Assembly: GCF_900454495.1 (NCBI RefSeq)
Contig: NZ_UGSI01000001.1
Location: 3,162,001 to 3,226,000 of the forward strand
Reading direction: 5' to 3'
Length of the DNA stretch: 64,000 nucleotides
Source: Paenibacillus macerans
Lineage (GTDB): Bacteria > Bacillota > Bacilli > Paenibacillales > Paenibacillaceae
Shown piece after piece: positions 7,552 through 14,304 of the stretch. The first letter of the stretch is position 1. Each line of letters opens with the position of its first letter. The notes beneath the pieces were generated by a model. That model was not told the origin of the DNA, ran no database searches, and was given only the letters and a program-made list of their open reading frames with translations. Both the position numbers and the translations under genes were made by a program.

Positions 7552-8235
7552 TCATTTGTTGGATGCCTCATCATTCCCGCTCACCGTGCGGATAAAAGAA
7601 ATCCGGTCGTCCTCGGATAAGAAGCGGCTGACATGGAAGCAGGCGGAGCAGATGTACACGTTCAGCTTAACCGGCGCCTGCAGCAAAGGCCGTTTCAGGC
7701 CGGTCGGAATCGGAGCGTCCAGACTGCCCGGCGCAAGCTCCTGCTGGCCGGCATAAATCATGTACTCCCGGCAGTGAGGGCATTCCGGAACCTCGTCCTG
7801 ATGATCGAGCAGCTTTTCCACGCCGGTCTCGTACGCCAGCAAATCCCCGCCGGAGGACGTAAAGGCTTCCAGCCGGCGCACTGCGCCGAGATGCCCGCCC
7901 TGTTCGTCGTCCCAGTAGTCATCTTCATCCCCGTGATCATGCCCTTGATGATGATCGTAGTCACGGTCGTGTGCACGATCGTGGTCATGGCCATGGCCAT
8001 GGTCGTCACCGTGTTCATCATGGTCGTAATCGTGGTCGTGATGATGCCCGCGTTTACGGTCGCCAAAAGGATGGTCCTCGTATTCGTCTTCAAACTCCTC
8101 TTCACTGCCGAGGGTAATGCTGAGCGTCCGGTAGCCCTTTAGTTCATTATGGCAATAGGGGCATTCTTCCTCCGGCCCCAGTTCTTCGTCCCATACGATT
8201 TCGGTTTGACACCATGGGCAAATCGTCGTTTCCAT
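7552..8235 (-). CDS. Zinc-ribbon protein with His/Asp-rich insert
   Basis: A 227-residue protein of unknown function. Four CxxC pairs are visible: CPWC and CPYC at the N-terminus, CPHC and CSAC near the C-terminus, giving probably two zinc-binding knuckles. Between them (about residues 58-115) lies an acidic, histidine-rich tract built from HDHD, DHGHGHDHD and HHQGHDHGDED blocks that could bind many Zn, Ni or Co ions. The ATG at 8235 follows AAAGGA at a good distance; a TTG six codons upstream lies within that site and is unlikely. Last gene of the mutS2-DUF350-micropeptide set. Metal storage or delivery is only an inference. Confidence 0.75.
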   Translation of the reverse strand: METTICPWCQTEIVWDEELGPEEECPYCHNELKGYRTLSITLGSEEEFEDEYEDHPFGDRKRGHHHDHDYDHDEHGDDHGHGHDHDRAHDRDYDHHQGHDHGDEDDYWDDEQGGHLGAVRRLEAFTSSGGDLLAYETGVEKLLDHQDEVPECPHCREYMIYAGQQELAPGSLDAPIPTGLKRPLLQAPVKLNVYICSACFHVSRFLSEDDRISFIRTVSGNDEASNK

Positions 8236-8259
8236 CGATGTTCGTCCTTTCAACGTATA

Positions 8260-8340
8260 TTAAGCGTTCCATAAATAAATAATACCTGCTGCCAAAAACA
8301 GGATCGACGCAACAAACAAGATCCGGACCAAATTTTTCAC
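8260..8340 (-). CDS. Putative 26-residue membrane micropeptide
   Basis: A GTG start at 8340, preceded by GGGGGAG, opens a frame of 26 codons encoding a positively charged N-terminus (VKNLVR) and one hydrophobic helix (ILFVASILFLAAGIIYLW) ending in NA. This is the look of a single-pass membrane micropeptide. It fits snugly between the DUF350 gene and the zinc-ribbon gene on the same strand. No homologue is recognised, so coding status rests on composition, start signal and placement. Confidence 0.55.
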   Translation of the reverse strand: MKNLVRILFVASILFLAAGIIYLWNA

Positions 8341-8361
8341 TTCCGCTCTACTCCCCCTAAA

Positions 8362-8778
8362 CTAGCCTATACAAGCTCCAATCAAAAAGGACACCGAAAC
8401 GGAAACGGCCATGGAAATAAAACCAACGCTCGTGTTTCCTTCGGCGATTTCCCGGTCGAGCCGGAACACCGGCGTCCAGAACTGAAATAACAGGTAAGCT
8501 GCAAAAAGCAGCAGCGAGCCGACCGACGACCAGATCATAAAGTCGTAAATGGACGGCTGCTTGGCGGCAAACCGGATCACGTTGCACAGCCCGAAAATTT
8601 TTCCGCCGGTCGCCAGCGAAGCAGCCATATTCCCACGCTTGATTTCCTGCCAGCAGCGGTATTTGGTCAACGATTCAAAGCAGGAAAGAAAAACGATCAA
8701 CTCCACAACCGCCACGGAAAAATAACCGATTATAAGCCCCAGCGGCTGCTCCAGCAGCGGATCGATGTTCTCCTTCAC
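8362..8778 (-). CDS. DUF350-family membrane protein
   Basis: A 138-residue protein with four hydrophobic segments. The blocks EIKRGNMAASLATGGKIFGL and REIAEGNTSVGFISMAVSVSVSFLIG are the two related halves of the DUF350 (YjfL/UPF0719) family, each with a conserved GN pair at the membrane boundary. Function in the family is unknown, although it is often near polyamine- or envelope-related genes. Start is a GTG behind a purine-rich AGGAGAGGG. It lies 20 bp downstream of mutS2 and is probably cotranscribed. Confidence 0.85.
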   Translation of the reverse strand: MKENIDPLLEQPLGLIIGYFSVAVVELIVFLSCFESLTKYRCWQEIKRGNMAASLATGGKIFGLCNVIRFAAKQPSIYDFMIWSSVGSLLLFAAYLLFQFWTPVFRLDREIAEGNTSVGFISMAVSVSVSFLIGACIG

Positions 8779-8798
8779 GTCCTCCCTCTCCTCTTACG

Positions 8799-11171
8799 TT
8801 ATTTCAGCTCCGCAACCGTCACTCCCGTACCGCCTTCGCCGTAATTGCCGAGCCGGTAGCTTTTGATATGCTTATGTTTACGCAAATAGTCGGAGATTCC
8901 CGTGCGCAGAACCCCGGTGCCTTTGCCGTGGATGATATAGATTTGGCCCAAATTCGCCAGATATGCCTCGTCGATAAACCGGTCGACCTCGATCAGCGCC
9001 TCCTCCAAGTTGGCCCCGCGCAAATCAAGCTCGCTGCGGACCTGATCGTCGCGCGACCGCTTGACATTCGTCACCGTGCGTTGCGCCGGCTTGCTGGCCG
9101 GAGCCTGAGCAATGAGCTCCATGTCGTCCAGGCTCACCTTCATCTTCATAATGCCAAGCTGAACCACGGCCTCCCTGCTGCCGGCAAGCTCAACGACATG
9201 GCCCTTTTGATTCAGGCTGTACACCATCACTTCATCGCCGGGTTCGATTTGCCGGGGCGGCTTGGCCGCCTTGCGTCCGGCCGCGGTTTTCTTCCGCTGC
9301 TGCGGCTCGGCCTCATCCAACTGCTTGCGGGCCGCAATCAGCTTGTGCTCCTTGACGGCGGCTCCTTCCTCCTGGGCCATTTTGCGCAAATCGGCGATGA
9401 TCCGTTCGGCTTCCTGGCGCGCTTTGGCAACGATCGCCGCGGCATCCGCCTCCGCTCTCTCGAGATGTTTGTCCCTTTGCTGTTCCAGCTTCTCCAGCTC
9501 CGCCGCATGGCGGGTGCGCAATGCCTCGAGCTCGCGCCGCAGCTTCTCTGCGGACTCCCGCTCCTGCTCGGCGCCAAGCCGGTTTTCCTCCAGGGAAGCG
9601 ATCATGTTTTCGACCCGCAGGTCTTCTTCCTTCACTTCGCCGCGGGCATACTCCAGGATCTTCTCCGGCAGCCCCAGCCGCTCGGCTATGGCAAACGCGT
9701 TGCTGCGTCCGGGCACGCCGACCAGCAAACGGTAAGTCGGGCTCAGCGTATTGACGTCGAATTCCATGCTGGCGTTAATAACGCCTTTTCGTTCATATGC
9801 GTAAGCCTTCAGCTCGCTGTAATGCGTCGTCGCCACCATGCGGCAGCCCAAACCGTGGATATGCTCCAAAATCGCCACGGCCAGCGCCGATCCTTCCGCC
9901 GGGTCGGTGCCCGCTCCAAGTTCGTCGAGCAGCACAAGGCTTTTTGGCGTCATTTTCCTCAAAATGGAAATGATATTCGTCATGTGGCTGGAGAACGTAC
10001 TGAGACTTTGCTCGATGCTCTGCTCATCCCCGATATCGGCGTAAATCGCGTCGAAAACGCAAAGCTGGCTGCCGTCCTCCGCCGGGACGAACAAGCCGGA
10101 CATCGCCATCAGGCTGAGCAGGCCGATCGTCTTCAAGGTGACGGTCTTCCCGCCGGTATTGGGTCCGGTCACGATGATGGTCGTATATTGGTTGCCGAGC
10201 TCCACATCGGTCGGTACGACTTTATCCGCAGCAATAAGCGGGTGACGCCCTTTCTTGAGCTTCAGGAAGCCGCGGTCGTTCATTCGCGGCAGCGTCGCCT
10301 TCATCTCCCGCGCCAACCGTGCTTTGGCAAAAATAAAATCAAGCTGCCCCAGCACATCTGAGTCATACAGCAGCAACTCTGCTTGATCACCGACGGCGGC
10401 CGTCAGCTTCTGCAGAATCACTTCGATTTCCCGCTCTTCCTTCAGCCGGGTTTCCCGCAGCTTGTTGTTCATGGCCACGATCGACTCGGGCTCGATAAAC
10501 AGCGTGGCCCCCGACCCCGACTGGTCGTGCACGATGCCGCCGAAGTGGGACCGGTACTCGGCTTTTACCGGAATGACGAAGCGGTCCCCCCGGATCGTGA
10601 TGAGCTGATCCTGCAGCATTTTGGCCACGGAAGAGGAGCGGATCATTGCGTCCAGCTTCTCCCGGATGCGCACCTCGCCTCCGCGCAGCTCGCGGCGGAT
10701 TTGCGCCAGCTCCGGGCTGGCGGAATCCAGCACCTCGCCGCTTTCGTCGATGCAGCGCTTGATCGCATCCTCAAGCGGCTTCTGGTCGCTCAAGGCATCG
10801 CTCAGCACAAACAGCAGCTCCACCTCGTGCTCCTCATGCACGGCCGCAATGTATTTTTTGACTCTGCGGGAACCCTCCAGCGTCGTCGCCACGCCAAACA
10901 GCTCGTGCGGATTCAGCGTTCCGCCGATGCGCGCCCGCTTTACCGCCGGCGTTATATCGACAATGCCGCCAAACCCCGGCGCCCCCTTTAGCCGGTCCAC
11001 GTTAAACGCTTCGTCCGTCGCCTGCAGCAGCCGTTTGACGTCCTCCAGGTCGCTGACGGGAGCAAGCGACTCCGCCGCTTGTTTTCCCATCGGCGTTTGC
11101 GCAAAATGGATCAGCTGATCTATGATTTTTCGATATTCCATCGTTTTAAAAATTTTTTCGTCCAAGAACAT
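8799..11171 (-). CDS. mutS2: MutS2 endonuclease / ribosome rescue ATPase
   Basis: A 790-residue protein with the MutS-type core and clamp, the ATPase with Walker A TGPNTGGKTVTLKT, Walker B LVLLDELGAGTDPAEG, then a long Glu/Arg-rich coiled coil (about 520-640), a KOW-like segment and a C-terminal Smr nuclease domain (LDLRGANLEEAL..., IIHGKGTGVLR). It lacks the mismatch-recognition domain of MutS1. Family members suppress homologous recombination and, in B. subtilis (RqcU), act on collided ribosomes. ATG at 11171 follows GAGGGGAG. In B. subtilis it lies after zapA-cvpA-polX; here those last two are absent and two small plus-strand genes intervene. Confidence 0.96.
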   Translation of the reverse strand: MFLDEKIFKTMEYRKIIDQLIHFAQTPMGKQAAESLAPVSDLEDVKRLLQATDEAFNVDRLKGAPGFGGIVDITPAVKRARIGGTLNPHELFGVATTLEGSRRVKKYIAAVHEEHEVELLFVLSDALSDQKPLEDAIKRCIDESGEVLDSASPELAQIRRELRGGEVRIREKLDAMIRSSSVAKMLQDQLITIRGDRFVIPVKAEYRSHFGGIVHDQSGSGATLFIEPESIVAMNNKLRETRLKEEREIEVILQKLTAAVGDQAELLLYDSDVLGQLDFIFAKARLAREMKATLPRMNDRGFLKLKKGRHPLIAADKVVPTDVELGNQYTTIIVTGPNTGGKTVTLKTIGLLSLMAMSGLFVPAEDGSQLCVFDAIYADIGDEQSIEQSLSTFSSHMTNIISILRKMTPKSLVLLDELGAGTDPAEGSALAVAILEHIHGLGCRMVATTHYSELKAYAYERKGVINASMEFDVNTLSPTYRLLVGVPGRSNAFAIAERLGLPEKILEYARGEVKEEDLRVENMIASLEENRLGAEQERESAEKLRRELEALRTRHAAELEKLEQQRDKHLERAEADAAAIVAKARQEAERIIADLRKMAQEEGAAVKEHKLIAARKQLDEAEPQQRKKTAAGRKAAKPPRQIEPGDEVMVYSLNQKGHVVELAGSREAVVQLGIMKMKVSLDDMELIAQAPASKPAQRTVTNVKRSRDDQVRSELDLRGANLEEALIEVDRFIDEAYLANLGQIYIIHGKGTGVLRTGISDYLRKHKHIKSYRLGNYGEGGTGVTVAELK

Positions 11172-11323
11172 TCACAACTCCCCTCGGGCTATGATCCCAT
11201 TATAACCGAAACCGCTCATTTTTCGCTATTTTACGAAGCCGCACACATAAGATGCCGTATTGCGGAACATGATAATTACGTATAGCCAAACGTACTTACC
11301 AATTAAAAGGAGGCTATGTGCCA

Positions 11324-11692
11324 ATGCAATTTCTGGGACACGTCGTGCGATTCATCGTCTCCGCCATTGTATTGCTCGTGGTGGGATGGCTTGTACCGCA
11401 ATTCAGTATCGGGGGATTCGGCAGCGCTTTGCTGCTGGCTCTCGTAATCGCCCTTCTCGGATGGGCCATTGAAGGCATTTTCGGGAAGCGGGTTACCCCG
11501 TTCGGGCGCGGAATCGTCGGTTTTCTAACGAGTGCGCTTGTGATCTGGCTTGCTCAGTTCATTATTACCGGCGTTTCCGTCTCCGTCATCGGGGCGCTGC
11601 TTGCCGCCCTCGTGATCGGGATTATCGACCTGTTCATCCCGGTGTCTACGCCGTTTGAAGCAGGCAGAAACAAAGACAGAGCAACCCGTTGA
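11324..11692 (+). CDS. Small four-helix membrane protein, phage-holin-4_2/YvlD family
   Basis: A 122-residue protein with four hydrophobic segments: FIVSAIVLLVVGWLV, ALLLALVIALLGWAIEGIF, GIVGFLTSALVIWLAQFII and VIGALLAALVIGIIDLF. This matches the YvlD-like 'phage holin family 4' membrane proteins, which despite the name are mostly chromosomal and linked to envelope stress in Bacillus. The ATG at 11324 lies about ten bases after AAAAGGAGG; an in-frame GTG at 11318 is too close to it. Divergent from mutS2. Confidence 0.8.
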   Translation: MQFLGHVVRFIVSAIVLLVVGWLVPQFSIGGFGSALLLALVIALLGWAIEGIFGKRVTPFGRGIVGFLTSALVIWLAQFIITGVSVSVIGALLAALVIGIIDLFIPVSTPFEAGRNKDRATR

Positions 11693-11875
11693 TGCCCTAA
11701 ACCCGTTCATGGCGGAGCAGAAAATGCGGTCGTCCTTATGCAGCATCCAGCTGCTCAGGGCGGCCGCTTTTCATTTGTTCAATAATTATTCAAACCTGTC
11801 CCCGTTGTACTCCCGTAAAATACGATATGATATTCTTAAAATTGTCACAAAATATTTAAAATGCGGGGGATGACT

Positions 11876-12253
11876 GTGAAGAAAGGTATTGCTTTATTTG
11901 CATCCGCTATTATGCTTTTGGTTTTATCCGCCTGCGGCGGCGGAAGCTCCGCTGGAAACGGCAGCGCGGCCGAAAGCAATATTCAGCCCGAAGCCGAACT
12001 CGTGATCGAAGCGTCCAATTATCAGTTTGACCAAGCCGAATACCATCTAAAAAAAGACGTACCGGTCAAAATCGTGTTCAAAAACGCCTCCGGCAATCAC
12101 GGCGTACTCGTCCCAGGTTTGAAGCTGCAGCTTGACCGCAAAAACGATTCCGCCGTCATCATCCCGAAGGAAGCCGGGGAATTTGAAATGTCCTGCTCCG
12201 TTATGTGCGGCTCCGGACACAGCTCGATGATTTCCAAAATCATCGTCGAATAA
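11876..12253 (+). CDS. Cupredoxin lipoprotein with a CuA-type copper site
   Basis: A 125-residue exported lipoprotein. The GTG start five bases after GGGGGA gives a signal peptide VKKGIALFASAIMLLVLSAC with lipidation at Cys20. A short linker leads to a cupredoxin domain in which His75, Cys107, Cys111, His115 and Met118 (CSVMCGSGHSSM) reproduce the Cys-x3-Cys-x3-His-x2-Met plus upstream His ligand set of the binuclear CuA centre of cytochrome c oxidase subunit II. No transmembrane helices of subunit II are present and no oxidase genes are adjacent. Likely roles are electron transfer or copper handling at the outer membrane face; in-frame starts at 11861 and 11870 also exist. Confidence 0.82.
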   Translation: MKKGIALFASAIMLLVLSACGGGSSAGNGSAAESNIQPEAELVIEASNYQFDQAEYHLKKDVPVKIVFKNASGNHGVLVPGLKLQLDRKNDSAVIIPKEAGEFEMSCSVMCGSGHSSMISKIIVE

Positions 12254-12256
12254 CCG

Positions 12257-12301
12257 AAAAACAGCAGGAGCCCGCGGCCGTATGCCGGGGCTCTTGCTGT
12301 T
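12257..12301. terminator. Terminator between copper lipoprotein and ZapA genes
   Basis: AACAGCAGGAGCCC and its near complement GGGGCTCTTGCTGTT form a long hairpin just after the lipoprotein stop; it may serve both convergent genes. No long T tract follows. Confidence 0.6.
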
Positions 12302-12320
12302 GGCGGTACGTTTAAAATTA

Positions 12321-14186
12321 TCAGGACTGGTCCTGCTCGATCAGTTCGATCCATTCGTTGAATTCCGTTTGCAGCTTTGCATAATCCTCCTGCAGCCGGC
12401 GGTGTTCCTCTTCCCGCCGCTCAAACGCCTCGCGTTCGGCTTCGCGTTCTACCTTAAGCAGCCGGTATTCATGCGAAATGATTTCGTAATGCTCGGAAAT
12501 TTGCCGGAGTTCTTCGGCAAGCCGCTGCTTCTCTTCCTCCAACTGCTGGTAATCGCCCGACAACTGGATCACGCGCTCGCTGCCGGCCGCGCTCTCCTGC
12601 TGCCACTCGTCCAGCTGGCGCAGCAGCTCGGCTTCCTTCCCGCGCAACGCCTCAAGCTCCCCCTCGGCGGAGGCCCACTGCTCCATGAGTTCCTGTTCCC
12701 GCTTTTCCGCAGCTTCCCGGAGCTGCGCAAGCCGCTCTTCCCGTTCGGCATGCTCCTGCAGTTCCACGTTCATATCCTGCAGCCGGTCGTGCAGGCGGCT
12801 GAGCTCCGCCGCCATCCGCTGTTTCTCTTCCTCGGCCGAGCTTGCCGTCAGGAGCGCCGTCTCCCGTTCGCGGGAAGCCTCCTCTAGCTGCCGGCGCAGC
12901 AAATCCAATTCGTCCGCCAACACGCGCGCATTTTCCTCTTCCGCTTGCAGCCGCTCGCGGACGCTCGCCAGATCCGCGGCCGAAGAACGGAGCTGTTCTT
13001 CCAGCTGTTCGCCGCGGCCTTCCGCTTCCAGCAAGCTGATTTCCAGACGGCTAAGCTCTTCGCCGCGTTTATCGGCCAGCTTCTGCCACGACCTTTCGTT
13101 CTGTACGGCGGCGGCGATTTCCGCACGCAGCTTGTCCTGCTGTGCGCGCGCCTCCTGCAGCTGCTGCTGCAGCTTCTGGGCTTTGGCCTCGCTTGCTTGA
13201 CGCGCTTCCTGCAGCTCCCGCGCTTTCGCTTCGCCCGTCTGACGGGCCTCCTGCAGCTCCCGCGCTTTCGCTTCGCCCGCCTGACGGGCCTCCTGCAGCT
13301 CCCGCGCTTTCGCTTCGCTTGCCTGACGCGCTTCCTGCAGTTCTCGGGCCTTCGCTTCGCTTGCCTGACGCGCTTCCTGCAGCTCCCGCGCTTTCGCTTC
13401 GCTTGCCTGACGCGCTTCCTGCAGCTCCCGCTCCAGCTCTTGCGCTTTCGCTTCGCCCGCCTGGCGCGCCTCCTGCAGCTCCTGCTGCAGCTTTTGCGCC
13501 TTCCCTTCGGCGATCTGGAGCATATCCTTCAGCCGTTTCACCTGTTCCTCCAGCTTGGCCCCGTTCTGCGCGGCCCGCTGTTCGGCCGCTTTGGCGGACT
13601 GCTCCCGCTGCAGCGTTTCGCTTAGCTGCTTCTGCAGCTTCTCGCGCTCTTCCTTCTCCTTTACCGTCAGCTGTTCGGTCTGGCGCAATTTGGCCTGAAG
13701 CTGCGAGTTGCTGCCCCGCTGCTCGTTTAATTGCCGCTCCAGCTCCTGGATCCGGCCCTTGTGCTTGCGCGCTTCGCCATCGTGCGCCTGCAGCGCCGCC
13801 TCCAGCTTCTCCGCCTGGTCGGCCAGCTGCTGCTTCTCCTCCTTCAGCCTGCGATGTTCCTCCTGCAGCGCCTTGTACATATCCTCCTGCTTGGCATGAA
13901 GTCCCTGCAGCGCGGAGTTCTCCTGCGCGATCACGGCTTTCTCCTGCTTGGCATTCTGCAGCTCGTTTTGCAACTGCTCCGTTTTGACCGCCTCTTCAGC
14001 CATCCGAACCGCCGCGAGCACCGCCAAACGCGATATATCGAGATGAGGATAGGCCTGGGCAATGCTGTGCATCAGCTCGTCTACGCGGCGGGCCACCTGC
14101 TTCATGTACTCCGTGCTGCTGCCTACGATTTTATAAGAAGTGCCGTATATTTCCACACTCACGCTAATTCGGCTTTGGTTACTCAA
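12321..14186 (-). CDS. zapA: ZapA domain fused to a long repetitive coiled coil
   Basis: A 621-residue protein. Residues 1 to about 75 (RISVSVEIYGTSYKIVGSS...YMKQVARRVDELM...LDISRLAVLAAVRMAEE) are a ZapA domain, which bundles FtsZ filaments at the division ring. ZapA is normally 85-110 residues; here it continues into about 540 residues of Glu/Gln/Arg/Ala-rich coiled coil. Residues about 242-330 consist of near-identical 14-residue units (ELQEARQASEAKAR). Start is TTG at 14186, nine bases after AAGGAGG. The position downstream of pheT matches the B. subtilis zapA locus, which supports orthology of the N-terminal domain. Confidence 0.85.
   Translation of the reverse strand: MSNQSRISVSVEIYGTSYKIVGSSTEYMKQVARRVDELMHSIAQAYPHLDISRLAVLAAVRMAEEAVKTEQLQNELQNAKQEKAVIAQENSALQGLHAKQEDMYKALQEEHRRLKEEKQQLADQAEKLEAALQAHDGEARKHKGRIQELERQLNEQRGSNSQLQAKLRQTEQLTVKEKEEREKLQKQLSETLQREQSAKAAEQRAAQNGAKLEEQVKRLKDMLQIAEGKAQKLQQELQEARQAGEAKAQELERELQEARQASEAKARELQEARQASEAKARELQEARQASEAKARELQEARQAGEAKARELQEARQTGEAKARELQEARQASEAKAQKLQQQLQEARAQQDKLRAEIAAAVQNERSWQKLADKRGEELSRLEISLLEAEGRGEQLEEQLRSSAADLASVRERLQAEEENARVLADELDLLRRQLEEASRERETALLTASSAEEEKQRMAAELSRLHDRLQDMNVELQEHAEREERLAQLREAAEKREQELMEQWASAEGELEALRGKEAELLRQLDEWQQESAAGSERVIQLSGDYQQLEEEKQRLAEELRQISEHYEIISHEYRLLKVEREAEREAFERREEEHRRLQEDYAKLQTEFNEWIELIEQDQS
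13198..13461 (-). repeat. 42-bp tandem coding repeats in the ZapA fusion gene
   Basis: Five 42-bp units (13198, 13240, 13282, 13324, 13366) and a sixth, 54-bp unit (13408-13461) encode the 14-residue coiled-coil block. Neighbouring units differ at only a few bases, so recent duplication and length variation between strains are likely. Forty-two bases keep frame and heptad phase (two heptads). Confidence 0.85.
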
Positions 14187-14246
14187 AACTATGTGCCTCC
14201 TTCGGTCCTGGGCTTAGATCTAAGATGTCTTTTATAAATTAAACGA

Positions 14247-14295
14247 AAGTCACATCGAATCGGTTATCTAACAATGGATTCGATGTGACTTTGCC
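14247..14295 (-). terminator. Terminator of pheST
   Basis: AAAGTCACATCGAATC and GATTCGATGTGACTTT are perfectly complementary 16-base arms around a loop of about 17 bases, just after the pheT stop and before zapA. Confidence 0.75.
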
Positions 14296-14304
14296 CAATT
14301 CCTG

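Noticed and set aside
8868..10361. 497-codon open frame opposite mutS2
   Set aside because: Antisense shadow; the minus-strand protein is an unmistakable MutS2. Similar shadows lie opposite ilvB (34777-36021), the radical SAM gene (55153-56649) and pheT (14332-15339).
13142..13987. Ala/Pro-rich frame with repeats opposite the ZapA fusion
   Set aside because: Created by the 42-bp repeats read on the wrong strand; no ribosome site or known fold.
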